From Verrucomicrobiota bacterium (GTDB lineage Bacteria; Verrucomicrobiota; Verrucomicrobiia; Opitutales; Opitutaceae), in contig JAEYUW010000042.1 in NCBI GenBank assembly GCA_023432225.1, positions 1 through 63,242 on the forward strand: a stretch of 63,242 nucleotides of DNA, read 5' to 3'. A program made the translations under genes and the position numbers. Below the pieces are notes generated by a model. That model was not told the origin of the DNA. It worked only from the letters and a program-made list of their open reading frames with translations, and made no database searches. Shown here one piece after another: positions 32,660-41,943 of this stretch. The stretch's first letter is position 1. Every line of letters begins with the position of its first letter.

Positions 32660-33646
32660 ATGCGCCTCCTGTCCGTCGCCATTCTCTTCCTCGCCTTCCT
32701 CTCACCGCTCAGCGCGGACGAAGAGCAGGCGACCAACGGCGCCGCGGAAGCACCGGCGGAGGAGACGGGGTCGGCCCCGGAGTTCGAGGCGCGTCCGGTC
32801 GAAAACCTGCTCGAAGCCCAGATCGAGCTGCACCGCCGCGGTTTCTCGTGCGGCTCCATCGACGGCGTGCGCGGCCTCCAGACCGCAGCTGCCCTGAAGG
32901 CCTTTCAACGCAGCACCGGACTCCGCGAAACGGGTGACCTCGACAACGCCACGCGCGAGGCGCTGCTGTTGACCGAGACGGCGCTGGGCGAGCACATCTT
33001 CACGGCGGAGGAACTGTCGTCGCTGCACCCGGTGCCCAGCACCTGGGTCGGAAAATCCGAGATGGACCGCCTCGGCTATGCCACCGCGCTCGAGCTCGCC
33101 GCCGAACGGCACCGCGCCAATCCCAAGCTGCTGCGTCAGCTCAATCCCGACGTAAACTGGGAGGAGTTGATGCCCGGCGCCGTCGTGCAGGTGCCGAACG
33201 TCGGCACCGTTCTCCTTGAAGGCAAAGCCGCACTGCTGCACGTGCGGCTGGCCGATCGCCAGCTCACCGTCACCGATCCCGACGGCAAGCTCATCGCGTT
33301 TTTTCCCGTGAGCATCGCGAAGATGGCGGAGAAACGCCCGATCGGTCAGCTGACGATCAAGGTCGTCATCCCCGATCCCAACTACACGTTCGACCCGGCC
33401 GTGTTTCCCGAGTCAGCCGAAGCGCAGACGCTCGACCGCAAACTGATTCTCCCGCCTGGTCCGAACAATCCCGTCGGCGTCGCGTGGATCGGCCTCGACC
33501 GGCCGGGCTACGGCATCCACGGCACGCCCGACCCGGAAAAGGTCGGCCGCACGGAATCGCACGGCTGCTTCCGCCTCGCCAACTGGGACGCGCGCACGCT
33601 GCTCGCACTCGTCGACCCGGGCCTGCCCGTGGTGGTCGAGCCGTAA
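32660..33646 (+). CDS. L,D-transpeptidase with peptidoglycan-binding domain
   Basis: A 328-aa exported enzyme that crosslinks peptidoglycan or attaches proteins to it. The signal peptide covers about residues 1-20. A peptidoglycan-binding domain follows (LLEAQIELHRRGFSCGSIDG to TGDLDNATREALL), then a LysM-like part (HRANPKLLRQLNPDVNW). The catalytic YkuD domain ends in the HGTPDP and ESHGCFRLAN motif, whose Cys is near residue 303. All catalytic residues are present. The protein is complete. It stands alone. Confidence 0.9.
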   Translation: MRLLSVAILFLAFLSPLSADEEQATNGAAEAPAEETGSAPEFEARPVENLLEAQIELHRRGFSCGSIDGVRGLQTAAALKAFQRSTGLRETGDLDNATREALLLTETALGEHIFTAEELSSLHPVPSTWVGKSEMDRLGYATALELAAERHRANPKLLRQLNPDVNWEELMPGAVVQVPNVGTVLLEGKAALLHVRLADRQLTVTDPDGKLIAFFPVSIAKMAEKRPIGQLTIKVVIPDPNYTFDPAVFPESAEAQTLDRKLILPPGPNNPVGVAWIGLDRPGYGIHGTPDPEKVGRTESHGCFRLANWDARTLLALVDPGLPVVVEP

Positions 33647-33794
33647 GGCAGCTCGCTGCGGACACGACCGCACCGCAGCTAAGACGACATTCCCGCTCTA
33701 CGTTCACTGCGTCCGTCTTTCCCTGCCGCGTAAATGCGTCGTAAGCGAAGCGCAGCGCACGAAACCTTTTCTCGCGCGCGGCGTCTCAGATCGC

Positions 33795-34325
33795 ATGAAA
33801 CCGATCCGTCTGTTTCTCCTCGCTGGCTTGGGCATTTTCACGCTCGCGATCGCTCGGGCTGACGTCGACGTCACCATTTCCGCCGACATCCGCCTCGGGC
33901 GCGTCGTCGCGCCTCCGCCGCCAGTGATCGAGGTAGTCGACCTGCCTCCGCCACCCGGACCACCGCCATGGGCGAAGCGCGGGTGGTTCACGCGCGAACG
34001 TGTCTACTATTTCTATCCCGAGGCCGAAGTTTACTACCGTCCGGTCGACCGCATGTGGTTCTACGCCGATCACGGCGCGTGGCGCATGGGCGTGGAATTG
34101 CCGACTTGGGTGCGCGTCGATCTCGGGCACAACGTGCAGTTGTCGATGGCGACCGACCGGCCTTTCGAGCGGCACCGCGAGGTAGTCGTCTATTATCCCC
34201 GCGCCTACTTCACGCATGTGCGCATCAAGGGACCTCCGCCGGGCCACGCCGAACCGCGCGGCCGCGGACACGACGACGATCGCGGCCACAGCAAAGGCAA
34301 GGGCAAGGGCCACGACCGGCACTGA
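33795..34325 (+). CDS. Exported His/Lys/Gly-tailed protein of unknown function
   Basis: A 176-aa protein with a signal peptide (to about residue 22). The mature part is Pro-rich (PPPPVIEVVDLPPPPGPPPW) and then aromatic, with two repeats like VYYFYPEAEVYYRP and VVYYPRAYFTHV, suggesting a small beta structure. The last 25 residues are His/Asp/Gly/Lys-rich (RGHDDDRGHSKGKGKGHDRH) and could bind metal. No enzyme motif is seen. Confidence 0.55.
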   Translation: MKPIRLFLLAGLGIFTLAIARADVDVTISADIRLGRVVAPPPPVIEVVDLPPPPGPPPWAKRGWFTRERVYYFYPEAEVYYRPVDRMWFYADHGAWRMGVELPTWVRVDLGHNVQLSMATDRPFERHREVVVYYPRAYFTHVRIKGPPPGHAEPRGRGHDDDRGHSKGKGKGHDRH

Positions 34326-34366
34326 GGCGCGCCTCTCGATTGCGGCGCCGTGAGCGCCGCAATCGT

Positions 34367-35632
34367 TCACATCTGATCGAGCGCCTGCTTCAGATCCCAG
34401 ATGAGATCGTCGGCGTTCTCGATGCCGATCGAGATGCGCACCAGATCGTCGGACACGCCGCTGGCTTTCTTCGCCTCCGGCGTGAGACCGGAATGCGTCA
34501 TCGCCGCCGGATGCTGCGCGAGCGACTCCGTCGAGCCCAGCGAGACGGCGAGTTTGATGACCTTGAGCGCATCGAGGAAGCGGAACGCCTCCGCCTCGCC
34601 GCCCTTCACGAAGAGCGAGATCAGCGAGCCTGGTCCCGTCTGCTGCTTCTGGTAGATCGAGTATTCCGGATCGGAAGGCTTCAGCAAACCGAGGAAATTC
34701 ACCGCGCGAACCTTCGGGTGCGACGCCAGAAACTCCGCGCACTTTTGCGCATTCGCCGCCGCGGCCTCGGCACGAATCTTCAGCGTCTCGAGCGAACGCG
34801 TGAGCAGCCACGCCGTGTGCGGATTCGGCATGCCGCCGAGACTGTTGCGCAGGCCTGCCATCGCCTTGAGCAGCGCGAAGTCATTCGCGAGCGTCACGCC
34901 GCCGACGACGTCCGAGTGACCGCCGATGTATTTCGTCGCCGAGTAGATCACGAGATCCGCGCCGAACTTCGCCGGCTGGCAAAACACCGGGCCAGCCACC
35001 GTGTTGTCGACGATGATGAGCACCCCGCGACCGTCCGCCGTCTTTTGCTCGCCGATCATCGCGCGCATCGCCGCGAGATCGGTGAGCTTGTTGTTCGGAT
35101 TCGCCGGCGTCTCGATGAACACCGAGCGCGTCTTCGGCCCGAGGAGCTTCTTCGCCTCGTCCACCGCGGTGATGCCCGCGTGGATGAAGTGCGACTTGAT
35201 GCCGAACTTCGTCAGGAACCCGCGCATGAACGTCTCCGTGCCGCCGTAGAGCGGCGCGCACACGATGATCTCGTCACCCGGGTTGTGCGTCGCGAGCAGC
35301 GCCGTGCTGATCGCCGCCATGCCGCTCGAGAAGCTGAGCGCGCCCTTCATGCCTTCCCACATCGCCATGCGATCTTCGAAGATTTCGAGGTTCGGATTGT
35401 TGAACCGCGAATAGATCAGGCCCGCCTGGTGCTTGCCCGTCGGCGCGCCGCCTTCGCCGCGCATCCAGGCGAAAAACTTCTTTCCGTCCTCCGATTTCCG
35501 AAACGCAAACGTCGACGTGAGGAACACCGGCGGCTTCACGGCGCCTTCGCTCAGGAACGGGTCGAAGCCGAGGCTGAGCGCGAGCGTTTCGGGATGGAGG
35601 CGGGCGGATTCTTCCGGGGAAAGTTTGGACAT
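34367..35632 (-). CDS. Cys/Met-metabolism PLP-dependent enzyme (cystathionine gamma-synthase / methionine gamma-lyase type)
   Basis: A 421-aa cytoplasmic enzyme. The PLP lysine is Lys234 in YSATKYIGGHSD, which is typical of this family. Other conserved parts are LIYSRFNNPNLEIFEDRMA, SFSSGMAAIS and VFIETPANPNNKLTD. The C-terminal SLGSTESLAQHPAAMTHS is typical too. The family includes synthases, lyases and O-acetylserine/homoserine sulfhydrylases, and sequence alone does not separate them. The start at 35632 is the second Met and leads directly into the domain; an upstream frame adds residues of doubtful value. Confidence 0.85.
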   Translation of the reverse strand: MSKLSPEESARLHPETLALSLGFDPFLSEGAVKPPVFLTSTFAFRKSEDGKKFFAWMRGEGGAPTGKHQAGLIYSRFNNPNLEIFEDRMAMWEGMKGALSFSSGMAAISTALLATHNPGDEIIVCAPLYGGTETFMRGFLTKFGIKSHFIHAGITAVDEAKKLLGPKTRSVFIETPANPNNKLTDLAAMRAMIGEQKTADGRGVLIIVDNTVAGPVFCQPAKFGADLVIYSATKYIGGHSDVVGGVTLANDFALLKAMAGLRNSLGGMPNPHTAWLLTRSLETLKIRAEAAAANAQKCAEFLASHPKVRAVNFLGLLKPSDPEYSIYQKQQTGPGSLISLFVKGGEAEAFRFLDALKVIKLAVSLGSTESLAQHPAAMTHSGLTPEAKKASGVSDDLVRISIGIENADDLIWDLKQALDQM

Positions 35633-36358
35633 GCCGCCATGCCATATGACACGGCGCGCCAATGCAAGGCCGGGCTTCAACGCCGCCGCCGCCACTCCGC
35701 CGCAGGCGTCGACACCCGCGTGCGTGGCGCGCTCGAGCCGGACTCGCCGCCCGTTTGCTCTCTACACGAGCATCCGCCGCGCGGCAAACCCCAGCTCGAT
35801 GCCGGCACCGGCGGCGATCCGGCGCGACCGGGAAAAACCGGAGGCGCACCGCCTTCGACCCAACCGCGCAGCAGTTACCAACAGGCCTGACGATATGACA
35901 TGCGCACTCAGGCGATCCGCCGATGCGCAGCCCGCAGCTTGTTCCGATGGCTCACGTTCCCTTTCGCCGATGCATTGCGCGCGATGAAAAAACACGTCGC
36001 CGAAAACGACCGCGCGCGCGTGAGCACGCAAGCGCCACGCTTTCACTCCGCTCAAGCGCGGCTACAAATCGCGAGTTCGAGGCCGCTGATTGAGGAGCGC
36101 GCCATAAACTCCCGCGCGATGCATCGGTGGTGGGGCGGAGCGGCCCGCTCCGCCGCGAGCGTGTCACCGTATTTTCGGCGCCCCGGACCGGTGAGCCCCA
36201 CCCGTTCGCCTGATCGGCAAAATTCATGACCCGTCGCGTTGGCGCGCAGCGACAACGTGGCCGCCGGCGCGCGCCTACCGGCATCGCGACAGCGACCTCC
36301 GCGGTCGGGGACGAATCGCGCTTCCCTCCCCGCGGGCAATTTGGTCCATTGCCCGCCC
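35633..36358. other. Gene-free interval of about 0.7 kb
   Basis: No convincing gene. It holds a palindromic repeat at 36128-36203 and the promoter region of the SNF2 helicase. Frames present are short and lack family-like features. Confidence 0.5.
36128..36203. repeat. GTAGGGCG-type palindromic repeat, copy 2
   Basis: Contains GGGGCGGAGCGGCCCGCTCC and a matching arm ending GTGAGCCCCACC. About 50 nt on each side also match the element at 43162, so the repeat unit is longer than the hairpin alone. Confidence 0.7.
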
Positions 36359-38758
36359 ATGCTCCGCCTTCTCCTGCCGCCCAACCTCGCCAGCGCCGCA
36401 CCGCGCAACGCGATTCCCGTGCGGTTGGAGCTCGACCTTAAGTCGGAACCACCAGCCGCGTTCGTGCCCGCGCTCGCGATTCTCCAGCGCATCGGCGTCA
36501 CGCCGCAACCGGTCTCGTTTCTGCAGCTCACGCGCGCACAACTGCGCGAATTGCTCAACGCGCTCATCGGCGAGAAGGTTTTTTTCCGCCTCGATCGGCC
36601 GAACGACCCGTTGCCCTGGAACGGCCTCGTCCTCCCCGGCGTGAGCGAGCATCTGCAGGAAAAACCCGCCGCCCCGGCTCCGCCGCCCCCGCCGCCCAAA
36701 CCGGCCACGAAAAAACCGGTCGCACCCGCGCGCGACGCACCGCTCGCGCCGATGACGATCGACGGCTCCGAACACTACCTCGCGATCACGCTGCCGGCGC
36801 GCGAGTCGGTGCTCTACGCGCCCGCGCTCGAGTTTCTCCAAACCCATCGCTTCGTGCTCGATCCGCTCACCCGCAAGTGGTGGCTGCGCGACCGGCACAA
36901 GGTCCTCAACCTTCTTGCCACGCACGGCGCCGAATTGCGCGAGCGCTACGACGCCGAGTTTACGCCCAACTTCGAGCGCAACACCGAGCACCTGAAAACC
37001 GCGGAGATTGCCGCCGATATCACCGAAGCCGGCGACGCCTACGAAGTCGCGCTCGGCCTCCGCGCCGGTAATGCGCCCGAAGCGCAAATCCGCGCCGCCG
37101 TCTCGACCGGTCGCGGCTACATTGAGAGCAACGGCACGATCTACCTCGTCGACCGCGCCCGCCTCGCGCAGCTGGAGCAGGCGCACCGCGCGTTGGCGCA
37201 GGAACCGTCCGCCTCGCCGCTGGGCAGGCGTCGCATCGCGAAAGCGCGCGTCGCGGAAGTCTCCGACCTCCTCGAAAAAATCGCGCCCGGCTTCCAGGCG
37301 CCCGAAATGTGGCGCGCCCGCAGCGCCGCCCTCCACAATCTATCGACGCTCGCGCCGGCTCCGATTCCGGCGTGGTTCACCGCCACGCTTCGCCCTTACC
37401 AACAACTCGGCGTCGCGTGGCTTTGGCATCTTTATCGCCAACAACTCGGCGGCATCCTCGCCGACGAAATGGGCCTCGGCAAAACGCCGCAGGCCCTCGC
37501 GCTCCTCGCTGCCGCAACGAGCGCCGCCGCCGCGCCGTTGCCGCATCTCGTCGTCGTGCCGGCCTCGCTGATGGAAAACTGGCGGCGCGAAGCCGCGCGT
37601 TTCGCGCCGCGCCTCCGCACGTTCGTTCATCACGGCAACCAGCGGCTCGCGGCCAAGGATTTCGCCGCCGTCGACCTCGTGCTCACCTCCTACGGCACGC
37701 TCGCGCGCGACGTCGCGCTGTTCGAGAGCGTCGAGTTCGATCTCGTCCTCGCCGACGAGGCGCAGCACCTGAAGAACCGTCGCACGCAAGCCGCCCAGTC
37801 GCTGCGCGCGTTGCGCGGACGCGGCCGCTTTCTGCTCACCGGCACGCCGCTCGAGAACTCCCTCGACGATCTGCGCTCGCTCTTCGAGTTCCTCATGCCC
37901 GGCTTCGTGCCGAAGCTCCCGACGGGCCTGAAGCGCGACGAACGCGCGTTCCACGACGAACGACTCCGCGCGCAAACCGCGCCCTACATCCTGCGTCGCA
38001 CCAAGACCGCCGTCGCCCCCGAGTTGCCGCCGAAAATCGAGCAAGTCGTCTGGTGCGAGCCGTCGTCGGTGCAAGCGCAGCTCTATCGCCGCCTGCAGGA
38101 AGACAGCGAACGCGAACTCATCGACCTCGCCGCCCAAGGCGCGTCGGAAAACCGCCTGCGCCTCGCCACGCTCACCCAGCTTCTGCGCCTGCGCCAAATC
38201 TGCTGCGACCCGCGCCTCGTGCAGCCTGCGACGCCGGCGGATGACTCCGCCAAACTCGACGCTTTCCGCGAACTGCTCGCCGAATCAATCGACGAAGGCC
38301 ACCGCATGCTCGTGTTCTCGCAGTTCACCTCGCTGCTCGCGCTGCTGCGCGCGGAACTCGAGACGCAAGGCGTCGCGCATTGCTACCTCGACGGCTCGAT
38401 GAGCGCGAAGGCGCGGCAAGCGGAAGTCGATCGCTTCCAGACGAGCGACGACGTGCCCGTTTTTCTCATCTCGCTGAAAGCCGGCGGCACCGGCCTCAAC
38501 CTCACGGCCGCCGACGTCGTCGTGCACTACGATCCGTGGTGGAACCCGGCCGCGGAGGCGCAGGCCACCGACCGCACGCACCGTATTGGCCAGACGAAGG
38601 TCGTCACGAGTTACCGGTTGATTTGCTTCGGCACGGTGGAGGAGAAAGTCATGGCGTTGCAGGACACGAAGCGCGCGCTGCTCGCGGACGTGTTCGAGGC
38701 GAGCGACGCGGCCGCCGCGCGCCTGAACCTTGCCGATCTGCGCGAGCTGCTGAAATGA
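36359..38758 (+). CDS. SNF2-family DNA/RNA helicase-like ATPase
   Basis: A 799-aa protein. The ATPase has Walker A DEMGLGKT (about residues 369-376), Walker B DEAQ (about 466), FLLTGTPLENSLDDLRSLFEF, and motif VI DRTHRIGQ (about 740). N-terminal to it are about 330 residues with a Pro-rich linker (EKPAAPAPPPPPPKP) that I cannot identify but which may be the SWIM/accessory part. SNF2 proteins move or remodel DNA-bound proteins. In bacteria some act in restriction or repair. It stands alone and does not sit in a defence cluster. Confidence 0.9.
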   Translation: MLRLLLPPNLASAAPRNAIPVRLELDLKSEPPAAFVPALAILQRIGVTPQPVSFLQLTRAQLRELLNALIGEKVFFRLDRPNDPLPWNGLVLPGVSEHLQEKPAAPAPPPPPPKPATKKPVAPARDAPLAPMTIDGSEHYLAITLPARESVLYAPALEFLQTHRFVLDPLTRKWWLRDRHKVLNLLATHGAELRERYDAEFTPNFERNTEHLKTAEIAADITEAGDAYEVALGLRAGNAPEAQIRAAVSTGRGYIESNGTIYLVDRARLAQLEQAHRALAQEPSASPLGRRRIAKARVAEVSDLLEKIAPGFQAPEMWRARSAALHNLSTLAPAPIPAWFTATLRPYQQLGVAWLWHLYRQQLGGILADEMGLGKTPQALALLAAATSAAAAPLPHLVVVPASLMENWRREAARFAPRLRTFVHHGNQRLAAKDFAAVDLVLTSYGTLARDVALFESVEFDLVLADEAQHLKNRRTQAAQSLRALRGRGRFLLTGTPLENSLDDLRSLFEFLMPGFVPKLPTGLKRDERAFHDERLRAQTAPYILRRTKTAVAPELPPKIEQVVWCEPSSVQAQLYRRLQEDSERELIDLAAQGASENRLRLATLTQLLRLRQICCDPRLVQPATPADDSAKLDAFRELLAESIDEGHRMLVFSQFTSLLALLRAELETQGVAHCYLDGSMSAKARQAEVDRFQTSDDVPVFLISLKAGGTGLNLTAADVVVHYDPWWNPAAEAQATDRTHRIGQTKVVTSYRLICFGTVEEKVMALQDTKRALLADVFEASDAAAARLNLADLRELLK

Positions 38759-38819
38759 TCAACCTGCGCCATCGCCGTCTCCTCGCGGAGAATGTCGCTG
38801 CACCCGCGTGACACGCCCA

Positions 38820-39034
38820 TGAGGCCGGCCGCCTCGGCGGCGACGAATCTCGCGCTCGCATTTCTGCTCACCACGGCGTTGCTCGCGCTCATCTTCAAGC
38901 TCCCGCCGGATGCAAAAATGAAATGGCGCCACGTCTGGCTCGGCGACGCGGCGACGTCGCTGCTGTTTCCCGTCGGCCAGTGGGCGCTCGGCCTCTCCCT
39001 CGGGCGCGGCCTCGGCGCGGTGATGTTAAGGTAG
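38820..39034 (+). pseudogene. Truncated YihY/BrkB-type membrane protein fragment
   Basis: The 71 residues encoded contain FKLPPDAKMKWRHVWLGDAA and LLFPVGQWALGLSLGRG, which match the central portion of YihY/BrkB-family proteins (normally about 270-300 residues). Everything before and after is missing. The frame ends at a REP-like hairpin (39034-39054) that marks the break. The fragment has one hydrophobic helix and is most likely nonfunctional. Confidence 0.5.
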
Positions 39035-39054
39035 CGGGAGCTGGAAGCTCCCGC
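39034..39054. repeat. Short hairpin GCGGGAGCT/AGCTCCCGC
   Basis: A perfect 9-bp stem with a GGA loop directly at the stop codon of the BrkB-like fragment. It resembles REP-like elements elsewhere in the window. Confidence 0.7.
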
Positions 39055-39075
39055 CACTTTCTGCATCATCGCGAC

Positions 39076-39975
39076 ATGCGTTTGCCGATCGTCTCCCGTC
39101 TCGCTTTTGCTCTTCTCCTGTGCGCCACCGCGACCGCGCGCGCGCAGGATTACGCCGCTGAAATCGCGCAATGGCGCAGTGAGCGCGTGGGACGGCTGAC
39201 CGCGCCGGACGGCTGGCTCTCGATCATCGGCCTGCACTGGCTGCAAGTCGGCGACAACCCTGTCGGCTCCGCCGAGGACAATCGCGTCCGCTTGCCGGCC
39301 GGCCCCGCCTACCTGGGCGTCGTGCGCCTCGCGGCCGACGGCCAGGCGTCGTTTCTCGCCGCGCCGGGCTCACTGGCCAGCGTCGATGGCGCCGCCGCCG
39401 GCGAGCACCCGATCGCGCTTTCCTACGGCGCCGGCAAACCCAGCCTCGTCGCCGCGCGCAACGTGAGTTTCTTCGTCATCAAACGCGGGGAGAAAATCGG
39501 CCTGCGCGTGCGCGACACCGAGAGCGCGCGCCGCACCGGTTTTGCCGGCATCGACTATTTCGAAATCGATCCCAGCTGGCGCATCGAGGCGCAGTGGGTC
39601 GCGTTCGAACAGCCGCGGATGATTCCGATCACGAACGTGCTCGGCCAGACCTCGCCGACACCCGCGCCCGGCAAGGCCGTGTTTACGCGCGACGGCCGGA
39701 CGTTCGAATTGCTGCCGATCCTCGACGGCGGACCGAATGATCCACTGTTCTTCATCCTCGCCGACGAGACGAGCGGCGTGGAAACCTACGAAGCATCGCG
39801 CTTCCTCTACGCCGCGCCGCCGAAGGACGGAAAGATCATCCTCGATTTCAACCGCGCACAAAATCCGCCGTGCGCGTTTACGCCGTTCGCCACGTGCCCG
39901 CTGCCGCCGAAGGAAAACCGCCTGCCGATCCGCGTCACGGCCGGCGAAAAACTCTACCGCGGCGAAGCGCACTAA
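39076..39975 (+). CDS. DUF1684 exported protein
   Basis: A 299-aa protein with a signal peptide (to about residue 23). The family signature is at the end: DFNRAQNPPCAFTPFATCPLPP (about 257-278) followed by NRLPIRV. The start of the mature part has WRSERVGRLTAPDGWLSIIGL, typical of the family. It is a secreted protein of unknown function, common in Bacteroidetes and Verrucomicrobia. It precedes a thioredoxin gene by 8 nt and is probably co-transcribed. Confidence 0.85.
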   Translation: MRLPIVSRLAFALLLCATATARAQDYAAEIAQWRSERVGRLTAPDGWLSIIGLHWLQVGDNPVGSAEDNRVRLPAGPAYLGVVRLAADGQASFLAAPGSLASVDGAAAGEHPIALSYGAGKPSLVAARNVSFFVIKRGEKIGLRVRDTESARRTGFAGIDYFEIDPSWRIEAQWVAFEQPRMIPITNVLGQTSPTPAPGKAVFTRDGRTFELLPILDGGPNDPLFFILADETSGVETYEASRFLYAAPPKDGKIILDFNRAQNPPCAFTPFATCPLPPKENRLPIRVTAGEKLYRGEAH

Positions 39976-39983
39976 TTTTCCCC

Positions 39984-40406
39984 ATGAAAACCAAACTGAC
40001 CTCGCTCGTTCTCGCGCTCGCTCTCACCCCGCTCGCCCTGCTCGCCGCCGCAACCAAAGGCGCCGAACCGGCCGTCGTTGCTCAAGGCCGCGCGATCCAG
40101 CTCGCCGACTACCTCGTGCCCGGCAAGACCACCGTCGTCGATTTCACCAGTCAGTTTTGCCCGCCCTGCCGCGCCTACGCCGAGCCGCTCCATCAGCTGC
40201 ACACGAAACGCGCGGACATCGCGGTCGTGAAGGTGGACATCAACCGACCCGACGTGAAGGGCATCGACTGGAAATCCCCTGTCGCGCAGCAATTCGAGCT
40301 GCGATCCATCCCGCATTTCCAAGTCTACGGACCCGACGGCAAACTCCTCGCGGATGGCAAAGAGGCGCGCCGCATGGTCGACCGCTGGATCGCTGGCGCC
40401 AAATAA
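39984..40406 (+). CDS. Periplasmic thioredoxin-like protein
   Basis: A 140-aa protein with a signal peptide (to about residue 25). The active site is CPPC in FTSQFCPPCRAYAEPLHQ (about residues 57-60). The conserved cis-Pro is in LRSIPHFQVYG. It likely shuffles disulfides or delivers electrons in the periplasm. CPPC, rather than CGPC, is found in some reductive thioredoxin-like proteins. The ATG is 8 nt downstream of the DUF1684 stop, so they share an operon. Confidence 0.85.
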   Translation: MKTKLTSLVLALALTPLALLAAATKGAEPAVVAQGRAIQLADYLVPGKTTVVDFTSQFCPPCRAYAEPLHQLHTKRADIAVVKVDINRPDVKGIDWKSPVAQQFELRSIPHFQVYGPDGKLLADGKEARRMVDRWIAGAK

Positions 40407-40413
40407 CGTTCCG

Positions 40414-40440
40414 CTTCCGCCCGCCACCGCGCGGCGGAAG
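40414..40440. terminator. Possible terminator hairpin after the thioredoxin gene
   Basis: CTTCCGCC pairs with GGCGGAAG around an 11-nt loop. There is no T-run, so the call is tentative. Confidence 0.3.
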
Positions 40441-40505
40441 ATGCGCCACTCAGTTCGCAGTGCCCGCTTGCCGTGCCGCGTGGCAGCGGTAGCCTCCGCC
40501 GGTTC

Positions 40506-41759
40506 ATGACCTCCACGCCCGGTCGCACGCCTGCGCTCAGTTTCATTTTCATCACCATGGTCCTCGCGATCATGGGCATGGGCTTGCTCATTCCGGTGCT
40601 GCCGAAGCTCATCGTGGAAATGCAGGGCGGCAACGAGACCTCCGGCGCGCACGCCTACGGCATTATTGTCGCGGTGTATGCGCTCATGCAGTTCGTGGCC
40701 TCGCCGATCCTCGGCTCGCTGTCCGACCGCTTCGGGCGCCGACGCATCATCCTGCTCGCTACCGCCGGTTCCGCCATCGACTACGTGATCATGGCCTGCG
40801 CGCCGACGCTTTCGTGGCTCGTGGTCGCGCGCGTCATCGCGGGCCTGACCGCCGGCATCATGGCGACGGCGAACGCCTACGTCGTCGACATCACGCCGCC
40901 GGAGAAACGCGCGGGCGCCTTCGGCCTGCTCGGCAGCGCGTTCGCGATCGGTTTCGTCATCGGGCCGGCGCTCGGCGGATGGCTCGGTGACATTGATCTG
41001 CGCCTGCCGTTCTGGGTCGCTGCGGCGTGTTCCGCGGTGAACTGGGTGTTCGGCTGCTTCGTGCTGCCGGAATCGTTGCGCCCGGAAAATCGCCGCGCCT
41101 TTTCGTGGGAGCGCGCCAACCCCGTCGGAGCCCTGCTCGCGCTGAAGCGCCTGCCCGCGGTGCTGTCGCTCGCGGAAAGCTATTTCCTGCTGATGCTGGC
41201 GGGCATGACCGTCTTCAGCACGTGGACCCTCTACGCGCTCCACCGCTTCGAATGGTCGATGAAAATGGTCGGCTTCTCGCTGATGTTCTCGGGCGTGCTG
41301 ATGGGTTTCGTGCAGGCCGTGCTCGTCCGCCGGATCGTGCCAAAGCTGGGCGACACGCGCGCGGTCGTGCTCGGCATGAGCATCTCCTGCGTCACGCACA
41401 TCTGCTATGGCTTCGCCAATCAGGGCTGGATGATCTTCGCGATCATCGTCCTCGGTTCGTTCGCCGGCATCTCCGGCCCGGCGCTCCAGTCCTACATCAC
41501 AAAACACGTGCCGGCCAACGAGCAGGGCGCGGTGCAGGGCGTGCTGATGGGCCTGCAAAGCCTCGCCGCGATTCCAGCCGCGTTGATGTCGACGTGGAGC
41601 TTCGGCTGGGCGATCGCCCCCGAGCGCGCGGTCAAGGTTCCCGGCATCGCGTTCTTCGAAGCCGCGTTCCTGGTGCTGTGCGCGCTCGCGCTCGCCATCC
41701 GCTCCTTCCGCAAAGACCACGCCCCCATCCTCCACCCGACCCCGGTCGCGAGCGCGTGA
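40506..41759 (+). CDS. MFS transporter, TetA/multidrug-type
   Basis: A 417-aa inner-membrane protein with about 12 helices. The start has ITMVLAIMGMGLLIPVLPKL, motif A is in GSLSDRFGRRRIIL, and motif C is in GSAFAIGFVIGPALGGWLG; the last marks drug-proton antiporters. The full length fits the TetA/TCR group. The substrate is unknown. The start at 40506 is the second Met and avoids a basic leader. Confidence 0.85.
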   Translation: MTSTPGRTPALSFIFITMVLAIMGMGLLIPVLPKLIVEMQGGNETSGAHAYGIIVAVYALMQFVASPILGSLSDRFGRRRIILLATAGSAIDYVIMACAPTLSWLVVARVIAGLTAGIMATANAYVVDITPPEKRAGAFGLLGSAFAIGFVIGPALGGWLGDIDLRLPFWVAAACSAVNWVFGCFVLPESLRPENRRAFSWERANPVGALLALKRLPAVLSLAESYFLLMLAGMTVFSTWTLYALHRFEWSMKMVGFSLMFSGVLMGFVQAVLVRRIVPKLGDTRAVVLGMSISCVTHICYGFANQGWMIFAIIVLGSFAGISGPALQSYITKHVPANEQGAVQGVLMGLQSLAAIPAALMSTWSFGWAIAPERAVKVPGIAFFEAAFLVLCALALAIRSFRKDHAPILHPTPVASA

Positions 41760-41943
41760 TCGCTGGCGCGACGACCGTGCGCAGGCAGCTTGCGCGGCCA
41801 TGCACCGACCGAGGCTCCCGCTCGTCACGCTTTCCGTGCGGAGAGAAAAATCCAGATCGCGGCCCTCGTCGTTCTTGTCGGAATTTCCCGGTCGATGAAC
41901 GCTCCCGCGTTCACCGACCGCCCGAGAGCAATTCACTGACGTC

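Noticed and set aside
35762..36055. Short open frames in the 35.6-36.4 kb interval as genes
   Set aside because: They overlap each other on both strands, include repeat sequence and have no recognisable protein features.
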